Shown here: piece by piece, positions 12,092 to 23,203 of the stretch
How positions within the stretch are numbered: the first letter of the stretch is position 1
Layout: every line of letters begins with the position of its first letter
Assembly (NCBI GenBank): GCA_006538405.1
Contig: BJKQ01000002.1
Span: forward strand, 3,348,001-3,412,000
Source: Hansfordia pulvinata
Lineage: Eukaryota > Ascomycota > Sordariomycetes > Xylariales
Length of the DNA: 64,000 nt
Reading direction: 5' to 3'
Notes under the pieces: model-generated
The model's input: the letters and a program-made list of their open reading frames with translations, nothing else
Databases searched by the model: none
Told to the model about the DNA's origin: nothing
Translations under genes and position numbers: made by a program

Positions 12092-14049
12092 GCTGGGCTT
12101 GGCCCAGAGAGCTCCTGCTTAGGTACTGACATATGCTTTTCAATTTGTGGCTTATGTTCATCCATTTACCGACTTCATTGCAGTTCAATGCGGCTGCTGC
12201 GCGAAGTGACCTTTCCTACGTACCAGTCAAAGGCTGGCGCACAGGCAAACATATCAGTCCAGAACTAAAGCGATTCGTGTATCAAGAGATTTTCACCAGT
12301 TTCCTTGACAACCAGACAGACTGCAGTCTATCTCTTCGTCATTGCCGCCCTTGTCTGCCAGTAGGCCGGCTTGGTTCCCGTCTGGCCGAGCCGCCATCGA
12401 GATAAGATGCTGGCAGAACTTCGTCGGGCTTACGCTCGCCGCGGCGGGCGCTCTACCGGTGCTTCCCGCCGCCGTCGACACGCCGTGCCGGGCGGGCGCC
12501 TTTCTGCCACGCGGAGGCGTCGGGATAACACTGGACTCAAAAGTCGAGAATCGCCGCGAAGTTGGCGACGGGGTCTGGAGCGCCGTTTTCGAGGCGGGAA
12601 TATGACGGCATCCCGGTGGCTGTCGAGGGAAGGGTAAGATCGCTGAAAGGAAGACAGACAAGAAAGAAGTTCACTGGCTAGAGCTTCTCCCAGTGGACAT
12701 ACCAGATACATGCACCTTGTACGTTCCCAATGTCGTGATGATGAGCGCCGCGGCCATACTCGTATCAGGAAATCTCCAAAGCCCAGGCAACAACCTGCCC
12801 CCAGAGCCGCGGTCGCCGATCATCGCAGCTGCAGTCTGCAGATCCACCCGCAGTGCGAAGGTCCACACTGAATATGCCGCCGCAAACCTCATTTTGCGCG
12901 GCTACCCTCCGGCCCCTTGCATGTCAACTGCCCGAGGAAAGGCCAGCCTTCAGGGTCCGATGCGGGTTGTGCCGTTCCCGTTCCTGAACACAAAGGCAAA
13001 ACCTCTCCTGAACCGTCCGCGCATGGAGCGGCCGTTGCCGTTGCCATGGTGGATCACTGCCACTCACCACGCAAGCCCTGGAGAGCAAGGCCTGGGTCCG
13101 GCTGCCCAGGCAGCAATGACTGCAGCCACGAGAGCATCAGACCGGTGGGGGCCCTTCACCCTTCCGCGAGCGAGGCGAGAGAGAGAGAGAGAGAGGGCGA
13201 GGGATAGCCTCTGATTCCATCTTCGGCCCGGGCCGGCCAGGGGTTGTTCTCCCGACGCCGACGGACCGGTGCGAGGAAGACGGCGACATCCCAGGCCCTT
13301 TGCCTGCCCTGCTATCTGTCTGCCTGCTATGTATCTGCTGTAGGGGAAATCAGTGCCTTGCGGAGATATGCTTCATTTACGCGGCCGAACCTTGAAAAAG
13401 AGTTTGAAATGCAGACCGAGCAACTTTTACGGAGTTGGGAGTGTGGCGCAGGGAATGAATAGCCCACGAAACGGACAATCCCGTTGACAAGATTGGGATG
13501 GGAGGTTGGGCAACTGCGGCGCCGGAAGAGGCCGAAAAAAGAAACCAAATCGGCCAATGGAAAACATCGAAAAACCAAAAATCTCTCCCTATATTCACTA
13601 TACACTGTAACCATAGGATAGTCAACAGACTGACGGACCGCTCAGTACGGTACGGAATGCGCGGACACCAGCATGAGGCAACACTGCGGTGAAGCTCGGA
13701 TTCCCGAGACAGTGGAAGCATCCCAATCGCAGGCTTATCATCTTGGTTTCTTTGGTATACCGTTTCATACTTGGTGTCTTGCCTCGGAACGATGCGTGTC
13801 GAGCGGCGCGGACAGGCTACTATTCCGAAAGCCACGAAACGCCCCCTATTTTGATCCTCGTTGCCACAGGCCCACCACCGCCGCTGTGCATTCTGACCTA
13901 TCAGCCCACCCGGCGAGTCCCAGTAGCCGCGGCCTCGCATCGCCACCGCGGGTGGAAGAGAGGGGAAACCAGAGCGCCGGGTAGGCAGCCCTGCGAGCAG
14001 TGTACGTGGCTCCGGGTTTTCTATATTGTTCCGGGAAACGAGTTTAAAG
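12092..14049. other. Intergenic region, no gene seen
   Basis: Open frames on both strands (for example 12693-13214 plus and 13377-14108 minus) lack domain content and have poor codon pattern. A GA tract sits at about 13178-13194. The region next to 14050 probably contains the first exon and promoter of the following gene. Confidence 0.5.
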
Positions 14050-15130
14050 ATGACGGGCCTGGCGGCGCAGGTTGTTCTGGCCGAAGCCAGTCCTGTCACC
14101 ACCATCAAGCACTCGACTTTTCAACCGTGCGGAGGAGCCACTCACCTCAAAGACGAGAACACACCAAGGCCGGCCGTAGCCCCAGCTGTCCCTGCCCCAA
14201 AGATGCGTATCCGCGAAGCGCCCTCGTGCCGCTGGTGCTCGCCTGCTCGCTGGGCAGCACCGCCTTGGCCAAGTGAGATCTCCCCTTCCCTTCCCTCCCC
14301 TTACGCAGGCAGTCTTCGTCATATTCTCTCCTTTTCTCTCTCTCTCTCTCTCTCTATCTTTTTATGCTTCCTTCTGGACTAAACAAGTAAACAACCTTTG
14401 CTGCCCCAGCAGGAACGTGCAAATCCCAGACATCGCCACGTGCGGAGACGAGCAGTGCCGCAACTCGGACGTGGGCAAATACTACTACTCGCTGGCGACG
14501 CGGGACGACTACGCGAACGACCAGGCGAGCGAGGACGACCTCCGCGCGGGCAGGAAGGCGATCCAGAAGTGGACCAAGGAGTGCATGGGGTGGTGCGGCG
14601 AGAACGCGGGCAAGGTCGTCGCGGAGGGGCAGCAGATCAGCGCGAGGGCGGCTGCGGAGATGATGGGCGAGATGGACGCGCGGGAGCGGCTGCGGGAGCG
14701 GGTCAGAGCGTCCAAGAAAGGCGGCGGCGCGCAGCAGCAGCAGCAGCAGCAGCAGCAGGACGAGAGCGAGGACGTCGAGGAGGAGGAGGAGGACTGGGGC
14801 GCGGAGCCCAACGAGTGGCTGCGGGAGCGCCTCGAGTGGGCCGGGGGCAAGCAAACGCGCCAGAGCCTCATCACCGAGATTGAGAATTACGGCGTCTTTG
14901 TCTATGCGTACTGGTCGGAGCTCGCCAAGTTCCATGGGGGGGACCGCGAGACGGTACTCCAGATATTCGTCCCTTGGGCCCAGAAGACGTGGGATCAATG
15001 GGAGAAGGGGTTCGAGAAGATGCACCCCAAATTCGGCAGGCGGACCTACGCAGCCTACCTGCAGGTATTCGATCCGCCAACTCCGGCCCCCGCGGGCAGG
15101 TGGCGGAAGGTGACGAAGCTTGCCTGGTGA
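14050..15130 (+). CDS. Hypothetical protein with hydrophobic N-terminus and acidic poly-Q middle
   Basis: Not recognised. The main exon (14413-15130, stop TGA) gives about 239 codons. It has a Cys pair (ATCGDEQC), a helical Arg/Glu-rich stretch, a poly-Gln run, an acidic run, and a C-terminal Trp/Tyr-rich block (VYAYWSELAKF, WAQKTWDQWEKGF). The upstream exon ends at 14272 with AA|GTGAGA and encodes ALVPLVLACSLGSTALAK, which resembles a signal or membrane anchor. Joining to 14413 restores AAG-AAC in frame. The acceptor is a CAGCAG tandem, so the exon could begin at 14410 or 14413. The anchor frame has no ATG upstream, so a further 5' exon is needed. ATG at 14050 with a short exon to 14070 spliced to 14169 would work in phase, but that is a guess. 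Existence of the gene is likely. Its start is unresolved. Confidence 0.6.
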
Positions 15131-15598
15131 GCAGCAGCCCTTACCCCGGCCACCCATACCACAGCCTGGCGCATGGCATTTGCAGCAAGATTCTTGGGAT
15201 ATCGTCCGGAAAGAAGGGGAAGAAGAGCCAAGGGAAGAGAAAGTGAGAATCTGGGACACGCCGGCATCCGAGCCGAAGCCCAGTGACTACAACGGACATG
15301 AGAATGAAACCCAAAACCGGGCTGCGCGGGGCTGAGGCCTGGAACTGGCCCCGAAACCAAACCTCGACTGCATCGGAACAGCACACTTCTGGCCTTCATA
15401 GCAGCCTGCCCTGTAGAAGTAGTCAGATACAAAGTTTGTGCTTCCCAAGTCTCGTAGATGTAGAGAGTGCCGATAGAAATAGAAAACGTAAGTGTGCTCA
15501 CATACTCAACAATCTCGGCCACAGAGACGGCACCGTCAAGCACTTCAGATCTCAACACATGCCGTGACATGAACCGAGATTCGATCCCAGGCGCACCG
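15131..15598. other. Intergenic region between convergent genes
   Basis: Lies between the 3' ends of the unknown protein (plus) and the dehydrogenase-like gene (minus). The long minus-strand frame that crosses it is a run-off of the dehydrogenase frame beyond the poly-C tract. I see no separate gene. Confidence 0.55.
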
Positions 15599-16729
15599 TC
15601 AGTCACTGCAAGGCCCGGCTCGGTGCGGTGCGGTGCGCGCGCCCCCCCCCCCCCCCCCCCCCCCCCGGGCGTGACGGACTCGTCGTGTTGGACCAGCTCC
15701 TCCAGCATCGCCTCGGCCTCGGCCTCCAGCGACGCAGGCAGGGAGCCCCCCGTCCAAAAGTCCCACTGCGCCTTGAACTGGCTCGCGACGACCGCGACGC
15801 CGTCCACGACGCGCCACCCCCGGACCGCCTCGCGAGCCTGACGATCCGCGTCTCCCGCGGGTGGTAGCACATGTCCAGCAGGACGCCGCCGCCGCCGCCG
15901 CCATCGTCCGACGCGCGGGGGCGCCCCCCGCGCGAGAGGAAGGTGGCCACGATCCCGGCGGCCTCGACCTCGCCGGGGGTCCGGGGCTCGGCGTCGGGCA
16001 CGCAGCCGACGATGTACTGGGGGACCGGAGGGCCTCGGCCTGCGCGACCGACTCGACGTGGACGACCTCGAAGCCGCAGCGGCGGCCCCGGTAGCGGGCC
16101 GCGTCCCGGAGGAGCGCCGCGACCTCCCCCGCGTCCCGGTTGGCGACGAGGATCGTCCGCAGCCCCATCTCGACGGCGAGCGCGTACAGCGCGGCCCGGC
16201 TGGCCCCGCCCGCGCCGTAGATCATCCCGGAGGCCGCCGCCGCCGCCGCCGCCGCATCGTCTCCGCTGGGCGGCAGGGGCCTCGCGGCCAGGAGCGGGTT
16301 CCTGACGGCGACCCAGTCGACGTTGGTCCCGCGGAGGACGCGACGGGGGCTGCTGCTGCCGCCGCTGCCGCTGCCGGGGGTCGTCGTCACTTGGACCACC
16401 ACGGCGTTGCACGCGCCGACCAGCGCCACCGTGTCGTCGACCTCGTCGAGCCAGGGGATGATGGCCGTCTTCCAGGGCATGGTGACGAGGCCGCCGGTGC
16501 ACTCGGGGCTCCTCAGGGCGCGCGCGGCGTCGTCGACGGCGTCCAGCTGCAGGAAGGTCATGGTCCACGGCAGGCCCAGGCGCCGGGCGATGAAGTCGTG
16601 CACCGGCGGGCCTGAGGACGAGCCGCCCGGGCCGCCGGCGAAGTACAGGCGGCGGCGGTGGGGGTCGTGCTCCTGTGGGCTGGCGGCGGCGGCGGCGGCG
16701 GCATTTTCGTCGTCATCGTCGCCGGGCAT
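15599..16729 (-). CDS. Shikimate/quinate dehydrogenase-like protein (two frame breaks)
   Basis: The fold matches the AroE family: an N-terminal substrate-binding domain followed by a NAD(P)-binding domain. From ATG 16729 the protein has an Ala/Asp-rich leader, then LYFAGGPGGSSSGPPVHDFI, then LVTMPWKTAIIPWLDEV with the catalytic-type Lys, then DDTVALVGACNAVV. The nucleotide-binding Gly-rich motif reads IYGAGGASRAALYAL. After the first break come QYIVGCVPD and LLDMCYHPRETRIVRLA, then after the second RGWRVVDGVAVVASQFKAQWDFWTG, which is the usual family end. Breaks of one missing base lie at the G5 run 16019-16023 and near 15829-15836. A 25-base C run (15642-15666) near the 3' end makes the exact stop uncertain. 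Two features deviate from AroE: the Ser-x-Ser substrate motif is altered, and TMPHK reads TMPWK, so substrate may differ. A GTG-initiated extension to 16909 is not used here. Confidence 0.75.
   Translation of the reverse strand: MPGDDDDENAAAAAAASPQEHDPHRRRLYFAGGPGGSSSGPPVHDFIARRLGLPWTMTFLQLDAVDDAARALRSPECTGGLVTMPWKTAIIPWLDEVDDTVALVGACNAVVVQVTTTPGSGSGGSSSPRRVLRGTNVDWVAVRNPLLAARPLPPSGDDAAAAAAAASGMIYGAGGASRAALYALAVEMGLRTILVANRDAGEVAALLRDAARYRGRRCGFEVVHVESVAQAEALRSPSTSSAACPTPSPGPPARSRPPGSWPPSSRAGGAPARRTMAAAAAASCWTCATTRGRRGSSGSRGGPGVARRGRRRGRREPVQGAVGLLDGGLPACVAGGRGRGDAGGAGPTRRVRHARGGGGGGGGARTAPHRAGPCSD
15642..15666. repeat. 25-base poly-C run
   Basis: An uninterrupted C run on the plus strand, poly-Gly-coding on the minus strand, at the 3' end of the dehydrogenase-like gene. 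Its length is probably unreliable in any assembly. Confidence 0.9.
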
Positions 16730-17644
16730 GGTGGTCTTCCAATCGCCTTGATGTTGCCGCGCGGTGAAGGATACGACTTCCTCGCCGCAGCTGGCGGTGA
16801 AGTCGTCGTCGTCGTCGTTTGACGGTGGTGGTGATTGTGGTGTTGGTTGAGAAAGGGTAGGAGGGGCAGACCCGTCGGGCTGGACCCAGCGGGATCCATG
16901 GGCCTCCACTGGATTGCAGTTGCCGTAGTGGGCTCCAGGGCCTTCCCAGCCCTGTGGCGATGAAATCGCCAGTGGCCTGGTATTGCGCCACGCTACACTG
17001 TAGCGCCCGCGCCTGCGGCCTCAATCGCCACTCAGCCTCTACTTCGTCGTCTGGGCTCACTCAGCTGCCCCTTCAAGCTGTGATTGGTCGAACCGCTTCA
17101 GCTGTTCTGGACCTTATTCCTCCCTATTAACGTCCACCTCCAAGATCGGACTCTACAAAAAGGCTCTCTTTGACATTGAATACACGTACGTGGGGTGTAG
17201 CCGTGATTGAACCACGGGATCTATCCGTTGCGCGTTCGGAAACGTTGAGCTCTTGATAGTGTTTGGAATCGATAATCGATAATCGATAATCGAGCTGAGC
17301 TGTCATACGTGCCTCAGTGGCGCAAGGCGTGTTAGCAATGGACACGGCGAGAGAGAGTTCGGGAGCGGTCGTCTTTGCATCAGTCCAAGGGCCCAGGTGT
17401 GCAAGGCGGGTCGACCTGGTTATACTTCACTCACAGCAGGTGGTCTTGGGCAGTCAAATGTGGGATGCTTGTGAGTTTCTGAGATGGGATGTTGCTGGAA
17501 GTTGCAAGCCAGCACGCCGAGCCCCCGTGGCTCTAGCCGCGCAGTCGTCCTCACTGGTCAAGTCTATATGCCCGCTGCTCTAACCTGGCAGGCTCGTGAT
17601 CGAGCATTGCCCCCAAACGCCATGACGCCGCCGTGATGCTCTGT
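16730..17644. other. Intergenic region with ATCGATA repeat
   Basis: Contains the promoter of the dehydrogenase-like gene and the 3' side of the carrier gene. A tandem CGATAAT tract occupies 17267-17293. A T-arm-like hairpin near 17195-17215 does not extend into a tRNA cloverleaf. No gene is seen. Confidence 0.55.
17267..17293. repeat. CGATAAT tandem repeat
   Basis: Nearly four copies of a 7-bp unit, AT-rich, intergenic. Confidence 0.85.
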
Positions 17645-19020
17645 TTAATGGAGAAGGATATCGTAGTTGTCTCTAGTGATGCGCACCTCCTCGTCGTCCA
17701 TACCGTACTTGCGACGAACCAGCTCAAAGATGATCAGGCCCGCGCTCGTGCTTGGTACCTGCCGAATCGTGTTCCACCAGAATCCCCTGTACAGATGGGC
17801 GACAACACCCCGGCCCTCGGCCGACGCCTCCGCGGCGCAGTGGCCCCACGTTTCGCGGTATGCGTGATAGTAGGCCCTCAGCATCCGCCACCGTCGCCGT
17901 GGCTTGTCGGGGGCAGCCGCGGCTTTGGCTGACCGGAGTTTGGCAGCTTTGGCGTCGAGATCTTCCAGGTGGTCCCAGTGCTTGACCTGCACGTGTGTCA
18001 GAGGATGCAGAACCACCTGCTGAGCGAACGAGCCCCCTATACCCGCAAGTAAGAGAAACATGGGCTCTATTGCGTAGTGCGGGCGAATGACCGTGGGCCC
18101 TTCTGTTGGTGAGCCTTCTCGGGGTCTGTCGGCAGCGTCGAGAGGGCGTTTCCGCGCTAGGATATCGACAATCTCCTCCCTGAGCCCCCCGTAGTACCAC
18201 GTCACGAATTGGTAGTAGCTTTGCGCCTTGACGTATTCGAAGGTGCTGAAGAAGATGGCGCTGCCGAAGCTGTCCTTCACAAAAGACAACCCCCAGCCGG
18301 CAAAGACCCCACGGACACCGATCTCGCGCAGCTTCTCGGCGCCAAACGACCACATGCTCCGGGGCCTGCCGTTCTCGTTACCAGCAAGCAGGTCGCGGTG
18401 ATCGAAGCGCGCCTGGATGGCATCCAAGGGAGCGGCCACGACGCTCTGGAGGCCGCCAGCCATCAGGCCCGCAGTGAAGGTCTGCGTGGGCGTGGGCGGC
18501 GGGTAGGCTCTCTTGGTGGAGCGAGAGCTTTCCTCGTGCAGCCGGCCTAGGATGTGCAGATAGCTGGTGTAGAGCACAGCGCCGACCGAGACGTTGGCGA
18601 TCAGGGGGGGATGATCTGCTCGGGCAGGACGCGCCATCCGTGCTGCTGGACGACCGAGGTCAGCAAGCCTGGCGTGGTGCCCCGGGCCCACATGCGCATG
18701 TAGCCCCAGAAGGGGCTCAGGTTTGCGCCGGCCGTGCCATGGGCAACGGACCTCGAGAAAGCCTGGGCGCGGGCCTCGTGGACGCTGCGGGCGTAGGCCA
18801 GGTAGTCGACCCGGGTGCGGAAGAAGGCCTTGACAGGGGCGCGGAAGTAGAAGGCGATGGTCTGCGCGGTGATGGCGCGGATGCCAGCCGCTGAGGCCGC
18901 GGTGGCCGCGTTGCTCCTGGTCTGGGGCGGCTCCGAGTCGGGGGCCACGACAGGCAAGACGCCGTGGTTGGCATTGGCGCTCCAAGGCAGGGCGACAGAC
19001 CGGTCCGGGCCAGAAGGCAT
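17645..19020 (-). CDS. Mitochondrial carrier family protein (one frame break)
   Basis: Members of this family move metabolites across the inner mitochondrial membrane. From ATG 19020 the protein (about 458 residues, longer than the usual 300) has an N-terminal extension. A first membrane block includes PPLIANVSVGAVLYTSYL. The carrier motif then appears as APLDAIQARF, in a Px[DE]xx[KR]-like form, followed by FAGWGLSFVKDSFGSAIFF. A second motif is degenerate, HPLTHVQVKHW, where Thr replaces the acidic residue. The end reads LYRGFWWNTIRQVPSTSAGL, typical of a third carrier repeat. The frame breaks at the G7 run 18604-18610: one more G (C on the coding strand) would join EQIIPP to LIANVSV. Substrate cannot be predicted. 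The degenerate signatures place it among the atypical fungal carriers. Confidence 0.8.
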
Positions 19021-20560
19021 CGTCTACCGCCGGAGTTGCGGGGGAGGGCGATGTGGGCATCAGCAGGTGCAGGTTGGCGTTGTCATCACTGCGCGGCTGC
19101 CGGCGGAGGCGGTGACGCGAGCCGGTGCTGGTGCTGGTGCAGTCGGGCGGGCGGGCGACGGGGTTTTTGTGCGAGGGTGGTGGCGATCTGAAGTTCGGAA
19201 TATTTCGCGATTCGACGTCGGGCTCGGGCTCGGTCCAAGCAAGCAAGGCAGGACGTGGCAGGGCAGGCACAGATAGCGAGGACCAACCAGCCACGCCGAT
19301 CGCTTCCTCGCAGGTGGCCTCACCTGGATGGATGGACCGGGCCCGCGTGGCCTTGTGCCTTGCACCCTTGGCCGTGTTTGGCCGTGGCTCCCGCCCGGGC
19401 GAGGGCCCTGTGCTGTGGCTCCCGCCCAAGTGAGAGCGTGGGGCCCTGAAGGGCTCGTATCGTATCTGGAAACCAATGCCACGGTGCCTGGGGTTGATCG
19501 GGTGGCAGGCTGATCATGACGAGCGTCGGTGGGCTAATCTTAGGTACCTTACATGTATGTACATGTAGGTAAGGTAGGTAACCTTGTGGTGCGCAGGCGG
19601 CATGGCGACAATGGGTTGTAGGTCACTGGATGACTGTCTGCGGTGTCAGGTGGGATTCAGCCCACGAGTACATGTTGGCACGAGCCCGTACTTTGAAGTT
19701 CGGACGCCGCGCGAGACGTGCCTTTGGTAGCCGCCCAGGTACCTCCTACAGGTGGGCATTCGCGCAGCTGACCAGACGGGACCCTGCAAGCCTGTGGAAG
19801 TATCGATACTGATAGGTACCCCCACTCTAGCAGTATCCCACTCGAGGGCAACGCCGATGCGAAATGTACATCATGGATGTTCCTAATAAGGGCCCTCATC
19901 TGAAGCTTCCAGCACGCGTACATCCGATGTACACCTTTTTGCATTCTAGCTGGGAGTATCTTGTGTAGCGTACATAATGCAGCCTTGTACTCGTTTTCGC
20001 AATCGGAGCGGCTCATCCATTTGCCAATTGAGGTTCGGTTTCACCAGCATCAAGCACCCTACGATATCCATGGATGATGGTGCTATCTCTCTATTCACCA
20101 CCGGTCGGACCCGTGTATCCCCGTAGCGGAGGTGGGACAAGAGAGTGGGCGCTGCAGTTTCCACGTCCGCGCCGGCGCAGGGCGAGCGAGCATGCCCCGG
20201 GTGGGCGGAGGTGGAAGACTTGTGCGACTGCTCACTCGCAAGGGCACGTCCTCCAGCCTGGCATCGACAATGTGAGCTTCCAGTCCTGTCCGGTGGGTGG
20301 TGCAGCAGGGCAGAACCGAATTGTAATCAAGTTAGGTTAGGTACCTAACGTACCTAGATAAACGAGGCCAGAATTCGATTCTTGATGGGGAATCACGCTC
20401 CGGAATTGGTTCTCTGACTCGCAAGGTAGCTTCTATCAATGTCTGTATAGCCCCATCACCCCTATTACGATTTCTTTCCGATGCCAGATATAGGACACTT
20501 GGCGTTGGGAGCGTGCCGGTCCATCTATCGGCACACACGTTTCGCTCATCACTTTTCCCA
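19021..20560. other. Intergenic region, motif-rich
   Basis: I see no supported gene. TAGGTACC-type motifs cluster at 19541-19580 and 20331-20356. Open frames over 19.0-19.5 kb are antisense or upstream continuations of the carrier frame. Confidence 0.55.
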
Positions 20561-20990
20561 TCAATCTTCCACCTCCACCTCCTTGCAGTAAGCATCTGGG
20601 CCTTCGTCTCCGTTCTTATCATAACAGTACCAATTGGTCTCGTCATCAAATCTTCCAGCACAGATGTTCTGGCAGTGATCATTACCAGGTACGACACCAT
20701 CATCTCTAGGGCCATAATATTTCTCTCTGTACTCCAGGCCGCATCTTTCCTCCCTGAAGGCGCCGCAACGCTCCCAGCGAGCGAACAGCTTTGCTCCGTC
20801 TGCACCGGCTGCGGTTTGCTGTGGAGATTGTTAGCGCTTCTGCTGAGGAGCCGACTACTAAAGCGGGAGCGGGTTTTTCAAAGGGAATAGAGGGGAGGGC
20901 GGGGGTTCATACGTCTTTCCCTCGGGGCACAGCTACCGAGAGCGCGCCGGTGGCCAAGAGGGCGAGGGAAAACAGAGAAGAAATCTGCAT
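20561..20990 (-). CDS. Six-cysteine small secreted protein
   Basis: A two-exon gene I reconstructed from splice signals. Exon 1 (20990-20913) encodes MQISSLFSLALLATGALSVA, a clear signal peptide, and ends GAC|GTATGA. The intron has a CTAAC branch site and a CCACAG acceptor. Exon 2 (20818-20561) continues in phase 0 to TGA. The 111-residue product has six cysteines in the mature part, with spacing C-x7-C-x22-C-x3-C-x11-C-x12-C. It includes HCQNIC and NWYCYDKNG and ends in an acidic tail. Even cysteine number, small size and secretion fit an apoplastic effector-type or antimicrobial protein, but no known family is recognised. It shares its arrangement with the gene at 55246-55772. Confidence 0.8.
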
Positions 20991-23150
20991 GTTGCCGCTG
21001 TCTCTGTTGTTGTCTCGGCCGGTTGTAGATGGAATCTGCAGACTCCTTCCGTCTGTCTGAAGGCGCGTGAAGGGAAAGACGGTGTGCCGTTGGGTTGCGG
21101 GAGGGAAAAAAAACGCTATGGGGTTTAGTCCGTGGTCCGCAAGTGATGACTTTCGGCACCTTCTCATTCAGCTTCGTAGTGGGAGGTGCCATTTTTATGA
21201 TAAACCTGCCCAGCCGCGAAGAGGCAGGAAAACGGCGCGCCCGCGGCGAGGAACGCTCGATGGCAAGAGGGAGGCCCGACGAGCCCTGGCCACGGCCCGT
21301 TGAGGCGGGTTGAGAGCCGAGTCTGCTCGCGCGATCGCCGACCTCCTCCTCGGCGACTTGGGGCCGTCCATACTTGCAACAGGGCCGTACGGAAGGCCGG
21401 CGACGGGGCCTTGTATACTCGCCGGGGGAGGTCGGCGACCTCGGGCTTCATTGCCGGACCTAGCAGGCCTACGTCGCGGCCGCCTTGGTTGACAGCGCGT
21501 TTGCCACCTCGACGGGCCTACTATCATCAGCACGGAGGCCAGCACGGTCCCGATACGAAACCGGTACGGAATAGGGGACGCGCCGGCAGCTCCTGGTACT
21601 CAACGTGGACATTTGCGTGTGCGTGATGTTGCGGGAGTTGGATCCCAAAGGCTTGACGCCGAGATGTTGCGAAGGGCTCACGTGAGTCCCGGCTACCCAG
21701 CCGTAGGCCTATCTGGATACACATGGCGAATGTATGAACACTAGGGGCTAGCACGCTAGTACAGTCTTTCCGCGCTCTTCACACAGAGCACAGTCTCGGG
21801 GTGCGGCTGGTGTGCCACGAATCTTGCCGAAGAAACCATGTTGGTTTTGTGAGCCTCATTCCACAGCTCACGATGTCTTCAGATTTATGAATATGCCCGC
21901 AACTCGGCGATACGAGAGACTTTCGAGAACCAAACAGGCCCCCAACCTGCTGACCATGAAGCACCCGGAATAAAAACATCGGGCCTTACAAACTGCTCAT
22001 CACTTGGGAAATTGAACCACGAGAATAGGTACAGCGCCCATACGATCTGCGAAGGCGGCAGGCTTGCTCCCGATCGCCACGCTGGGCCGGCGACATGGTT
22101 GGGCCGGGGACCCCGCGAATCGGAGACCACTGGTGGCCCGGATCCCGGTAGATCCAGCGGTGCTCAGTAGGGATGCTGCAGCCTGTTTGTCTGTGGCGAC
22201 AGTTCTCCCTTTTCAGTGCTCGAGTCCGAGGGCATCCGCGCGCGGCCAATAAGAGGGTTCATTCTACGTGATGAGGACGACTTCCCTCCCCCTGACATTG
22301 TTCGAATTGAGATGAACAGGTATGCCGATTTCCTAAAGGCAGCTCCTATCACCCACGTTGTCGTGATCGCGTTCAAGGGGTTTCTTTTCAACTTCACTGG
22401 CGGGCCATAAGTGTAACCAGATGTGTTTATGCGGTGCTTCCTTGGCTGTTGCAAGAATGTTATTTTAAGAAATATTCGCCCGGTTATGACGGACTGCCTT
22501 ATATATCAATCCCATATGCCATGATTTGACAAGGCGGCATCGATGTAGGCTGGCCACGACGCCGCGGTCTTAAGGTGATAAATGTGACAGTGATGGGGGA
22601 CTTGATGGCTTTGTCAATGATGCGAGTAAGATAGCAGAAAATCTCGTGCTGGTTGGGGTTTCAACAGAGGTACCTAGAGGTAGAGAAGCTGTGAAGTCGC
22701 AGCTTCCCCAGGGCTGCCTTGCCAGATTAGGACCACAAAGACAATTCAATCGGGAGCGTCAATGAGTCATTTCCAGGTACATATCTAGGTAGGTAAGTAC
22801 GTTGGGCAATTGACGAAGCGTTGATCCCTCAGATGGGGGTTCTACGAGTAGCTGGAGCCTTGCCGTAGGTGCCTGTACCTAACTCTGACTAGCCCTGTAG
22901 GTATCCATGTAGGTCGAGGTACGAATACTGGAAAAGTACCGGTCTCCAGGTCCCTGCACCCTCATTTGGAACCTGCTCAACCTGGGAACCCCGCGATAGT
23001 CCTGCAGCACTTTCTCAAGACACGGATGTCGTCAATATCTCTAGATCTCGCGTACCTGCCGGCAGTGACAGGTACCTACGCACTGTGGGTAGACTGCTCC
23101 CGACGGGCAGCGGACTTTGCGCGTGCGCTTTTATACGGGAGAGTACCTTA
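20991..23150. other. Intergenic region with a lone exon-like frame
   Basis: Mostly featureless. Around 22209-22410 there is a TTTTCAG acceptor-like site followed by an open frame of about 65 codons with gene-like codon use and a TAA stop. No upstream partner exon is visible. It may be a relic of a lost gene. TAGGTACCTA-type motifs occur near 22668 and 22780. Confidence 0.45.
22209..22410 (+). pseudogene. Possible relic exon of unknown gene
   Basis: After TTTTCAG an open frame reads ESEGIRARPIRGFILRDEDD, then a segment containing RYADFLKAAPITHVVVIAFKG, and stops at 22410. The residue composition looks protein-like, but there is no start, no signal peptide and no identifiable family. It could be a terminal exon of a degraded gene, or chance. 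Confidence 0.25.
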
Positions 23151-23203
23151 CGGCGCGCGGGGGGGGGGGGGGGGTGTTTCAAAACGATGATAGTGACCGT
23201 TTT
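23151..23203. repeat. Left terminal inverted repeat of the MITE
   Basis: Pairs with 23629-23671. Contains a 16-base G run (23159-23174), against a shorter A-interrupted run in the right copy. Confidence 0.85.

Noticed and set aside
13377..14108. 243-codon minus-strand open frame
   Set aside because: No domain, signal or splice pattern. It overlaps the likely 5' part of the gene at 14.0-15.1 kb, and composition is irregular.
15055..15870. 271-codon minus frame downstream of the dehydrogenase
   Set aside because: Only its first part belongs to the dehydrogenase, after the frame breaks. The rest is run-off past the poly-C tract.
16730..16909. N-terminal extension of the dehydrogenase-like gene to 16909
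   Set aside because: That frame begins with GTG and has no ATG before 16729; the extension is low complexity.
17190..17220. T-arm-like hairpin (CCGTG...CACGG around GGTTCAAT) on the minus strand, suggesting a tRNA
   Set aside because: No matching acceptor stem (GGTGTAG) or D and anticodon arms occur within 100 nt on the same strand.
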